DNA of 8,041 bases from RFPI01 sp964470195 (GTDB lineage Bacteria > Pseudomonadota > Gammaproteobacteria > Burkholderiales > Methylophilaceae): the NCBI GenBank assembly GCA_964470195.1, contig CAYYBG010000053.1:1-8041 (forward strand), in the 5' to 3' direction. The position numbers and the translations under genes were made by a program. Below are positions 1 to 5,827 of this stretch, piece by piece (position 1 is the first letter of the stretch; every line of letters starts with the position of its first letter). The notes beneath the pieces are model-generated. The model made no database searches and was not told the DNA's origin. It saw only the letters and a program-made list of their open reading frames with translations.

Positions 1-82
1 GGCACCATCCACACAACTGTTATTGAATATCTACACCTTCAACACCGACTGTTTTTTTTTATTTCCTCTCTAGTTTGACTGA

Positions 83-110
83 TTGACTGCGACAAATATT
101 CGAATAATAT
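83..110 (+). promoter_or_regulatory. Predicted sigma70-like promoter of the RTX gene
   Basis: A TTGACT box (83-88, 5 of 6 to consensus) is followed after 16 bp by TAATAT (105-110, 4 of 6). A second TTGACT lies at 75-80 but is too far from this -10. Transcription would start near 117, giving a leader of about 100 nt before the ATG at 220. A run of nine T (52-60) lies about 55-65 bp upstream of the predicted start and could act like an UP element. This is predicted from sequence only. Confidence 0.5.
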
Positions 111-219
111 ATTCCTAAAGAGAAGTTTTCCTATTAGATTTCGGGAGACTTTCCCTAGCCTGATTGGTGTCTTTTGATTAAGAATAAATTCCCTATTTTT
201 AACACGGATATTTCTACTC

Positions 220-2190
220 ATGGCTACGATAAAAGTGAATTTAAAGAAATCCCAGAGTTACAGTAAAACTGATGCCACTGCAAGTGATTTTCTTACACTG
301 ACCACCAAAGGTGGTACAGGAACAATTTCAGTCAATGATGGAACCAATACTTTTAAAATACAAAGCAATTCAGATGCGCAAAGTTTTACTGGGGGGCATG
401 GAAACGATACCTTTATCATTTCTACTACAAAATTAACGAATGTCGTCATCGATGGAGGCACTAGTCAGACAACAGGTGATCAGGCGATTACAGCGAGAGT
501 AGCTGGTGCGGGAGAGATTACTTCGGCAGCACAAAATGCCAGCGGTTACGCTGGAGTCAACTTTATTACTTACACTGGTGCATTGCCAAACAACACAACT
601 TACAGTGATATGAAGTTTGCCATAGCAGCAAGACCAACTTCAGCTACATCATTTAATCAAATCACAACAGTACTTGACCAATCAGCAACTTCACTGAGAG
701 ACACGATTAGATTTACCAAGTCAGGGGATTTTTCTACAGGATTGAGTTTTTCCAAAATCGAAAAGATTGAACTTGCTAATGGGGTGACCATTAGACTTAA
801 TGCAAGTCAGATTTCTGCTAATAATAGTTCATTAGAGGTCGGTTCAATCAGCCCTGCAACACAGTTTTACGGAACTACGGGAGGTAAGACGGAAACAGTG
901 TATGTTTATTTATGGTCTGACGCTCCAGCAGATGACGATGATGATGATGGTCCAACTGGAACTATTATCGATCCTCTAGTAGGTAAATCTTACTATAACG
1001 TTGCTTTCCAACTTGACGATTTTCATTTAGGCACACTTGGTCGTAATGGTATTAGATTGGTGTATGACGCACATTACGGATCAGGCCTTGAGCTGAGTTC
1101 ATATGCAAGATTTGACGGTTCTCAAGACAGCGAGACATTTTATGGTGTTGAAGGAGCAGATAATGTCGATGGTAGATTGGGTAATGACACGATACTTACT
1201 TATGCTGGTAATGACTACATCAAGGGTCAAGGTGGGGCCGATACGATTATTGCAGGAAAAGGTAATGATCTAATTCAAATCGGAAGTTTTGGTTCTGGTG
1301 TTGCTGGAACAAGTGGCAAAGGAGATGATGGTCTTGCTGAGTGGGTTTCGGGCGACTATGTAGATGGCGGAGCTGGATTTGATATTCTTAGAATTACCAC
1401 GGGCATAGGAGCTACAGATGCTAGCGATGGTAGATTGGTATTATCGGATACAAATATAAAAAATATCGAAAAAATTGAGGTAGGTGCAGCTGTCAGTAAA
1501 GATGCGGATGAATCTCAATACCAGTTCCAAACGGATGAAAATTGGCGGTTAAATAAAGACGGTACGGTTAGCAATACTAGCGTTGCCAATGGAGGGAAAT
1601 CTGGAAATAGTATCGACAATGTTGTGATTGATGCTTCGGGTGTTACTAAAAAAGGAATGATCTTTGAAGGTAATAAAAATATTCAAACATTCAAAGGTAC
1701 TACGCAGGCTGACACTTTTATTGGTAATGGAGGCATCGATGATTTAGATGGTGGCGCTGGTGCAGATAAGTTTGTTTATCAAACCATTCGAACCTATGCC
1801 TCAGATCTTGTTGCTGGAACGATAAATTATGTTGCGACGGATCGAGCACTCATCTCATCTGATGCAGATTTGATTCGTAATTTTGTAACGGGTGTTGATA
1901 AGATTGAATTTAGAGTTGAGGCAACCACTGCCTTAGAAGACACCTTTGATTCTTTGGTCACTTTAACTAAAGGTAACTTAACTTCTACCAATGTCAGTAT
2001 TGGTACTTCAGGCGCAGCAGTTGATGCAGATGACTTCATTATAGTAGATACCGACTTCCTTGGTGGAGCAAAGGTTTATTATGATGCAGAAGGCTCTGGA
2101 GCTGGGACTGCGATTGAAATTTGCCAGCTCATAGGGGTGAGTGCTGTATCTGCATCAGACTTCTCGCTTGCTTGGGTTAGCAATTTCTGA
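220..2190 (+). CDS. RTX calcium-binding protein, probable type I-secreted surface or extracellular protein (656 aa)
   Basis: This is a probable secreted calcium-binding beta-roll protein of unknown specific role. There is no N-terminal signal peptide (it begins MATIKVNLKK), as expected for type I secretion. Glycine/aspartate RTX-type repeats occur in three places: around residues 58-66 (GGHGNDTFI), as a main block at about 309-352, and at about 493-520. An Asp-rich linker with six consecutive Asp (238-243) sits between two non-RTX segments. The last 55 residues (a Y-Y-D-A-E-G-S-G-A-G motif, then S-A-S-D-F-S-L and a hydrophobic end) resemble the C-terminal tails of RTX proteins exported by type I systems. 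I find no HExxH zinc motif or lipase motif, so an S-layer-like or adhesive role is as plausible as an enzymatic one. It has a single Cys. The start at 220 is the only ATG, GTG or TTG after the in-frame stop at 175-177. Its Shine-Dalgarno is poor (GGA at 206-208, 11 nt away). No exporter gene is nearby. The coding frame is intact and a terminator follows. Confidence 0.85.
   Translation: MATIKVNLKKSQSYSKTDATASDFLTLTTKGGTGTISVNDGTNTFKIQSNSDAQSFTGGHGNDTFIISTTKLTNVVIDGGTSQTTGDQAITARVAGAGEITSAAQNASGYAGVNFITYTGALPNNTTYSDMKFAIAARPTSATSFNQITTVLDQSATSLRDTIRFTKSGDFSTGLSFSKIEKIELANGVTIRLNASQISANNSSLEVGSISPATQFYGTTGGKTETVYVYLWSDAPADDDDDDGPTGTIIDPLVGKSYYNVAFQLDDFHLGTLGRNGIRLVYDAHYGSGLELSSYARFDGSQDSETFYGVEGADNVDGRLGNDTILTYAGNDYIKGQGGADTIIAGKGNDLIQIGSFGSGVAGTSGKGDDGLAEWVSGDYVDGGAGFDILRITTGIGATDASDGRLVLSDTNIKNIEKIEVGAAVSKDADESQYQFQTDENWRLNKDGTVSNTSVANGGKSGNSIDNVVIDASGVTKKGMIFEGNKNIQTFKGTTQADTFIGNGGIDDLDGGAGADKFVYQTIRTYASDLVAGTINYVATDRALISSDADLIRNFVTGVDKIEFRVEATTALEDTFDSLVTLTKGNLTSTNVSIGTSGAAVDADDFIIVDTDFLGGAKVYYDAEGSGAGTAIEICQLIGVSAVSASDFSLAWVSNF
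1144..1275 (+). repeat. Main RTX nonapeptide repeat block (coding)
   Basis: Residues about 309-352 of the RTX protein carry tandem copies of a G-x-G-[N/A]-D-x-[I/L]-x pattern: GVEGADNVD, GRLGNDTIL, a shortened YAGNDYIKG, GQGGADTII and GKGNDLI. Such repeats fold into a calcium-binding parallel beta-roll after export. The copies are degenerate at DNA level, so this is a protein repeat and not an exact DNA repeat. Confidence 0.8.
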
Positions 2191-2236
2191 TGCATTAAAT
2201 CATGCTTGTTTTAACCAGCAGTTGCTATCACTAATG

Positions 2237-2263
2237 AAAGGCCACTTTTAAAGTGGCCTTTTT
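2237..2263 (+). terminator. Rho-independent terminator after the RTX gene
   Basis: A near-perfect hairpin has left arm AAAGGCCACT (2237-2246), loop TTTAA and right arm AGTGGCCTTT (2252-2261), and it runs into five T (2259-2263). It lies 46 bp past the RTX stop. The left arm begins with AAA, so it could also weakly stop minus-strand transcripts arriving from the Skp-like gene, but that side has only three T in a row. Confidence 0.9.
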
Positions 2264-2384
2264 GATATGGTAGAAAAGTGATGTATTTTGCTCAGTTACA
2301 TGTCATCAATGACGTCAATGGATATATGCGATGGATGGATGTGCCATTAAAAAAGTCTAGGGATGATGGCCAGCAGCACAGATG

Positions 2385-2876
2385 CTATTTGGTTTGTTTG
2401 ATGACTTTATCGGTGATATCAATCTTTGGCCCGATATAAGCGCCTATATTATATAAAATCAGGTCATAGCCCTCTTTATCACCAATGGCGTTAATGGTTT
2501 GATTGATACTATTTTGAAAGTTATTAATCTCTTCGCGTTTGCGCAGTTCAAAATCTTCATGCTGCTTGGAGCGACGACGATCAAGGTCAAGACGTTGACG
2601 TTGTAAATCACGGCGTTTGTTTTGCAAAACAGTGGCAGATAAGCTGGTGGCTTCTTTTTCTAAAGCAGCTTCCTTGTCTGATAATTGTTTGTCGATTTTT
2701 TCTAGTTCTGCATTGCGCGGTTTGAATTCGTTCTGTAATTTTTTTCCGATATCCAATATCTGCTGAGACTGCATAATAGTTTTCATTTGCACATAGCCAA
2801 CCTTGGGCTCAGCAAGGACTGCCATTGAAACTACAAGCAATAGCGCGAAAAGTGCATTTTTTTGAGTGTTAAGCAA
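2385..2876 (-). CDS. OmpH/Skp-family periplasmic chaperone-like protein (163 aa, TTG start)
   Basis: Members of the OmpH/Skp family are periplasmic, form trimers with long coiled-coil arms, and hold unfolded outer-membrane proteins in solution. Here residues 1-22 form a Sec signal peptide (a hydrophobic stretch at about 9-20, cleavage expected after V-L-A at 20-22). Next comes the family's short first strand (K-V-G-Y-V-Q, 25-30). A charged Lys/Glu/Arg-rich helical stretch at about 40-115 suits the coiled-coil arms. The C-terminal part (GYDLILYN, then D-I-T-D-K-V-I-K) matches the closing strand and helix of the family. The length is typical for Skp. The start is TTG at 2876: an AAGGA box sits 7 nt upstream, and the next in-frame Met (residue 18) would destroy the signal peptide. 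The usual bamA and lpxD neighbours are absent, so this may be a second, stand-alone paralogue. It is divergent from the lipoprotein gene and convergent with the RTX gene. The family is well supported; the client proteins are unknown. Confidence 0.85.
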   Translation of the reverse strand: MLNTQKNALFALLLVVSMAVLAEPKVGYVQMKTIMQSQQILDIGKKLQNEFKPRNAELEKIDKQLSDKEAALEKEATSLSATVLQNKRRDLQRQRLDLDRRRSKQHEDFELRKREEINNFQNSINQTINAIGDKEGYDLILYNIGAYIGPKIDITDKVIKQTK

Positions 2877-2883
2877 TGTGGTT

Positions 2884-2888
2884 TCCTT
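2884..2888 (-). promoter_or_regulatory. Ribosome binding site deciding the TTG start of the Skp-like gene
   Basis: Read on the minus strand this is AAGGA (within GAAGGAAA), 7 nt before the TTG at 2876. This near-ideal spacing is the main reason for choosing a TTG start over any downstream ATG. Confidence 0.75.
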
Positions 2889-2911
2889 CGGAAGATTCAG
2901 TTGCTTAGGAT

Positions 2912-2917
2912 ATTATA
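2912..2917 (-). promoter_or_regulatory. Predicted -10 box for the Skp-like gene
   Basis: On the minus strand this reads TATAAT, a perfect sigma70 -10 box, with transcription expected to start near 2905 and a leader of about 28 nt. No good -35 hexamer is visible upstream; the best is an ACTTTA-like stretch. The same bases read TATTAT (2911-2916) on the plus strand, a possible -10 toward the lipoprotein gene, so the two divergent promoters may overlap. Confidence 0.5.
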
Positions 2918-2977
2918 AGCGAAATTTTTATGTTTAAAGTGGCTTGTTAACCAATCTATTCGCTTGTTTGGCAATTT

Positions 2978-2982
2978 AAGGA
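2978..2982 (+). promoter_or_regulatory. Ribosome binding site of the lipoprotein gene
   Basis: AAGGA lies 2 nt before the ATG at 2985 and 11 nt before the ATG at 2994. The first spacing is too short for initiation and the second is long but workable. It lies downstream of the in-frame TTG at 2964, which argues against that codon as the start. Confidence 0.55.
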
Positions 2983-2993
2983 AAATGTCATTT

Positions 2994-3734
2994 ATGTCTC
3001 TGCGTTGCATTGCAATTATCTTGAGTATCTTGTTGCTGAATGCTTGTGCACCATCTGCCCCAGCAGTGAAAGGTAAAGTTGTCCCAACCCAGCGCGACAG
3101 TAATTCAATTAATCAATTAATGAAGTCAGACCTCGATCGTGTGGCCGATTTGGAATTGCGAGAGAACACTCAAAGTTTACGTACCTTGATGACAAAGATG
3201 TATAAGCGTAATCCGATTGAGCTGAAAAAAAGTACCTCTGATAGCGTGGATAAGATGGTGGACTGGGTGTTTGAAGGGGATCATGGTTGGAATTTTGATA
3301 TGCTGAATAATGCCCAAGATTTGGATGCTATGTATATGGCATTTAAGCCTGAATATAAGGGCGACCGAGTGTTAGCATTTATTGTCGGGATTCAAACCAT
3401 GATGATTAAGGCGCGTGGCAATAAGACCGAGTTTTTTATCACTGATAGTGTCGATCCACAAAGTGTTTATAACACAGCAAGAAATATTGAGATTGCCGCT
3501 TGGAAGCTTGCCAATACCAGAGACGAAAATGGTAACCTATATTTTTTGACCAACGAAATGCAGGCTGGTAAAGACCAAAATCTATCGTTTGAGCGTGAAA
3601 TTGGAAAAATAATTGGACGTACGGACCTTTATGCTGAGGTATTGTCAGAGAGATCGCAAAGAGGTTTGACTAAATTTACCCAAGGCGTAGCCAGCAAATT
3701 TTTTCTGCCTATCAGCATCCCATTTGCCCCCTAA
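2994..3734 (+). CDS. Uncharacterised outer-membrane lipoprotein (246 aa)
   Basis: I do not recognise a named function. The N-terminus is a clear lipoprotein signal: Met-Ser-Leu-Arg, a hydrophobic run, then the lipobox L-N-A-C with the lipidated Cys at residue 18. Ala at +2 suggests sorting to the outer membrane. The mature part is soluble-looking, mixed alpha-helical, and has no further convincing membrane segment. Striking stretches that look conserved are KMYKRNPIELKK (about residues 58-69), GDRVLAFIVGIQTMM (about 113-127), SVYNTARNIEIAAWKL (about 147-162) and NLSFEREIGKIIGRTDL (about 185-201). I have an unverified impression of similar lipoproteins in betaproteobacteria. The start is chosen at ATG 2994 because of its spacing from the AAGGA at 2978-2982 and because it leaves a compact signal peptide. 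ATG 2985 (three residues longer) or TTG 2964 (ten longer) are alternatives. It is divergent from the Skp-like gene, and tRNA-Arg follows 23 bp after the stop. Confidence 0.75.
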   Translation: MSLRCIAIILSILLLNACAPSAPAVKGKVVPTQRDSNSINQLMKSDLDRVADLELRENTQSLRTLMTKMYKRNPIELKKSTSDSVDKMVDWVFEGDHGWNFDMLNNAQDLDAMYMAFKPEYKGDRVLAFIVGIQTMMIKARGNKTEFFITDSVDPQSVYNTARNIEIAAWKLANTRDENGNLYFLTNEMQAGKDQNLSFEREIGKIIGRTDLYAEVLSERSQRGLTKFTQGVASKFFLPISIPFAP

Positions 3735-3741
3735 TACTCGT

Positions 3742-3747
3742 TATAAT
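3742..3747 (+). promoter_or_regulatory. Predicted -10 box of the tRNA-Arg gene
   Basis: A perfect TATAAT begins 7 bp after the lipoprotein stop codon (TAA, 3732-3734) and ends 10 bp before the mature tRNA 5' end. A -35 element would fall inside the last codons of the lipoprotein gene, where no strong TTGACA-like hexamer is visible. The tRNA probably has its own promoter, with some read-through from the lipoprotein gene possible. Confidence 0.55.
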
Positions 3748-3757
3748 TTAAGCATCA

Positions 3758-3833
3758 GCCCTCGTAGCTCAGTGGATAGAGCATCCCCCTCCTAAGGGGA
3801 GGGTCACACGTTCGATTCGTGTCGAGGGCGCCA
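3758..3833 (+). tRNA. trnR: tRNA-Arg, anticodon CCT, CCA encoded
   Basis: A complete cloverleaf can be drawn. The acceptor arm GCCCTCG (3758-3764) pairs fully with CGAGGGC (3823-3829), followed by discriminator G and an encoded CCA (3831-3833). The D arm is GCTC/GAGC. The anticodon stem TCCCC/GGGGA encloses loop CTCCTAA, with anticodon CCT at 3791-3793. The T arm ACACG/CGTGT encloses TTCGATT. It reads the rare Arg codon AGG. The gene is 76 nt long with no intron and no mismatch in the four stems. No neighbouring integrase or duplicated 3' end is visible, so there is no sign it serves as an attachment site here. Confidence 0.97.
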
Positions 3834-3903
3834 TCTAAAAGTACTTTAAAACTTCGCAATACAATTTTCTTTGCTATCGCGATGAATGCTTGCATCAAAC
3901 AGT

Positions 3904-5814
3904 TCAATCTATATTTTTGCTTTCTAGCTCTTCCCATCTGCTCATGCTATTTAACAACGTCTCATCTAATTCGGTTAACTTAATTTGCAGTGCTTTGGCT
4001 TGTTCTAAATCCGATTTATAAGTATCAGGGTTGGCTAAGGTTGTATTAATCGACGCGATTTCTGCTTCTATCGCCTCGATTTTGTCTGGTAAGGTCGCTA
4101 ATTCCAATTGTTCTTTATAGCTTAATTTTGTTTTAGCAGCTTTTGTCGTTGTTTTGCTTGATTTTTGCTCAGCTGTTTTTGCTTTTGGGGCAGCGTTGAG
4201 GGCGTTGGTGCGTTGTTCCGTAAAGCGTAACCAATCGTCGTAGCCACCACCAAACTCGGTGAGTTGACCATTGCCCTCAAATACAATGACTTGGGTCACA
4301 GTGTTTTCTAGAAATTCACGGTCGTGGCTGACCAAAAATAGCGTGCCGGGAAAGTCTTGCAATAAGCTTTCAAGCAGCTCTAGCGTATCAATATCTAAGT
4401 CGTTGGTGGGTTCATCGAGCACTAACAAATTAGAGGGGCGAGCAAATAGGCGTGCTAGCAATAAACGATTGCGTTCACCGCCAGAAAGTGACTTTACCGG
4501 TGAGCGTGAGCGTTGAGGGGGGAATAAAAAGTCTTCCAAGTAGCTGATGACGTGCTTTCTTTGGTTGCCGAATTGGACAAATTCTGAGCCTGGGCTAATG
4601 GTGTCAGCAAGCGTCGCCTCCTCATCTAGTTGAGCACGCATTTGGTCAAAATAGGCAACATTTAAATTGCTACCACGTTGAATGGTGCCTGAGTCAGCTT
4701 CTTCTTCGCCCAATATCAGCTTAAGAAGCGTGGTTTTGCCAATGCCATTTGGGCCAAGCAGGCCGATACGATCGCCACGCATAATCCGGGTTGTGAAGCC
4801 ATTTATTAGTGTGTAGCCCCCGTAGGCTTTGATGACCTTATCTAGTTCAGCCACTAGCTTGCCTGAGCGCTCGCCAGCATCTAATGATAGTGTTACGTTG
4901 CGTTGACGTTCCCGTCTTGCTAAGCGTTCTAAACGTAATTTTTCCAATCGGCGCACACGACCTTCGTTTCGGGTACGACGTGCTTTGATGCCTTGGCGTA
5001 TCCATGCTTCCTCTTGCGCTAGTACTTTGTCGAATTTGGCGGCATGGGTTGCCTCCACAGCTAATAAGGTCTCTTTTTTGATGAGGTAGTTTTCGTATGT
5101 TCCAACAAAATCTGTTAAATTGCCGCGATCTAGCTCAACAATACGGGTCGCAAGACGATTTAAGAATCGTCTGTCATGGGTGATAAACAACACAGCGCCA
5201 TTAAAGTTAAGCAGTAGCTCTTCCAGCCATTGAATGGCTTCTAAATCTAGATGGTTGGTGGGTTCATCCAACAGTAATACTTCGGGGTTTGCTACCAATG
5301 CACGCCCCAGCGCAACGCGCTTGCGCCAGCCACCAGAGAGTGAGGAAATAGGCGTGTCAGGATTCAAGCTAAATTTACTTAAAACGGTTTCTACCTTAGT
5401 CTGCATAGCCCAGCCATCTTTGACATCAAGCTCATGTTGTAGCTTTTGCATGCGTTGCATCAGCCCATCAATATCGTCATCTGCCGCCCCCATTGCATGC
5501 GTGACTTCATGGTAGTCCACTAAGATTTTCTGCATCTCACCAAGACCTTCGGCCACAGTTTGAAAAATCGTATGGTTGGGGTCGAGCACTGGCTCTTGAG
5601 GGACATAAACAATGCGCACAGAAGGTGCACACCATACCTGACCATCATCAAGCTTGGCTTCTCCTGCGATGACTTTGAGCATGCTGGATTTACCAGCGCC
5701 ATTGCGGCCAATCAAGCCGACACGTTCGCCAGGGTCTAGTTGGAATGAGGCTTTATCCAACAAAGCGTGGTGACCAAAGGCGAGCGATGCGTTGTCTAGC
5801 GTAATGTGAGGCAT
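3904..5814 (-). CDS. uup: Uup, ABC-F family ATPase with C-terminal DNA-binding coiled-coil domain (636 aa)
   Basis: This is a soluble ABC-F protein with two ATPase domains and no membrane segment. Domain 1 has Walker A GRNGAGKSS (36-44), signature LSGGW (159-163), Walker B LLLDEP (180-185, catalytic Glu184) and H-loop His213. The linker has the Uup-typical stretch AQEEAWIRQGIKARRTRNEG (266-285). Domain 2 has Walker A GPNGIGKTT (354-362), signature LSGGE (443-447), Walker B with Glu468, and His497. A Lys/Ala/Thr-rich linker (about 541-562) leads to a C-terminal helical hairpin (about 564-636) like the one in E. coli Uup that binds branched DNA. The length matches E. coli Uup (about 635 aa). 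Known for the family: loss of Uup raises precise transposon excision and tandem-repeat deletion, and ABC-F proteins can also act at the ribosome. The ATG at 5814 lies 13 bp after the rep stop, with only a weak Shine-Dalgarno (TAGAAAA), so translation may partly depend on rep. All catalytic motifs are intact. Confidence 0.95.
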   Translation of the reverse strand: MPHITLDNASLAFGHHALLDKASFQLDPGERVGLIGRNGAGKSSMLKVIAGEAKLDDGQVWCAPSVRIVYVPQEPVLDPNHTIFQTVAEGLGEMQKILVDYHEVTHAMGAADDDIDGLMQRMQKLQHELDVKDGWAMQTKVETVLSKFSLNPDTPISSLSGGWRKRVALGRALVANPEVLLLDEPTNHLDLEAIQWLEELLLNFNGAVLFITHDRRFLNRLATRIVELDRGNLTDFVGTYENYLIKKETLLAVEATHAAKFDKVLAQEEAWIRQGIKARRTRNEGRVRRLEKLRLERLARRERQRNVTLSLDAGERSGKLVAELDKVIKAYGGYTLINGFTTRIMRGDRIGLLGPNGIGKTTLLKLILGEEEADSGTIQRGSNLNVAYFDQMRAQLDEEATLADTISPGSEFVQFGNQRKHVISYLEDFLFPPQRSRSPVKSLSGGERNRLLLARLFARPSNLLVLDEPTNDLDIDTLELLESLLQDFPGTLFLVSHDREFLENTVTQVIVFEGNGQLTEFGGGYDDWLRFTEQRTNALNAAPKAKTAEQKSSKTTTKAAKTKLSYKEQLELATLPDKIEAIEAEIASINTTLANPDTYKSDLEQAKALQIKLTELDETLLNSMSRWEELESKNID

Positions 5815-5827
5815 GAATGTTTTCTAA

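Noticed and set aside
52..60. T9 run as an intrinsic terminator of an upstream gene
   Set aside because: No GC-rich hairpin precedes it within the available 51 bases.
1..78. Possible C-terminal tail of an upstream plus-strand gene
   Set aside because: Two plus-strand frames are open from the edge (stops at about 71-73 and 76-78), and neither looks distinctly protein-like. There is not enough sequence to call a partial gene.
39..221. Minus-strand 60-codon frame upstream of the RTX gene
   Set aside because: It lies over the predicted promoter and leader, its start abuts the RTX ATG, and its composition (rich in Asn, Ile, Lys and Arg) is what AT-rich non-coding DNA gives. There is no recognisable family.
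220..2190. Serralysin-type metalloprotease or lipase with an RTX tail
   Set aside because: There is no HExxH zinc-binding motif and no G-x-S-x-G lipase motif in the 656 residues. Only the beta-roll and C-terminal tail are shared with such enzymes.
2302..2313. GTCATCAATGAC inverted repeat between the RTX terminator and the Skp-like gene
   Set aside because: It has five-base arms with a 2-nt centre, lies in a convergent gap with no gene start nearby, and is likely chance.
3838..3847. AAAGTACTTT palindrome as a terminator for the tRNA or uup
   Set aside because: It is short, AT-rich, lacks a loop and has no proper T run on the tRNA strand; on the uup strand only a few T follow. It is too weak to call.
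3755..3937. Minus-strand reading frame of 60 codons across the tRNA gene
   Set aside because: It is the antisense of tRNA-Arg. The peptide DTNRTCDPPLRRG is the familiar artefact of translating the reverse complement of a tRNA, and it also overlaps the end of uup.
3904..5814. The ABC ATPase as the exporter of the RTX protein
   Set aside because: It has two fused ATPase domains with no membrane segments and the Uup linker and C-terminal domain. Type I exporters have a membrane domain and a single ATPase domain.
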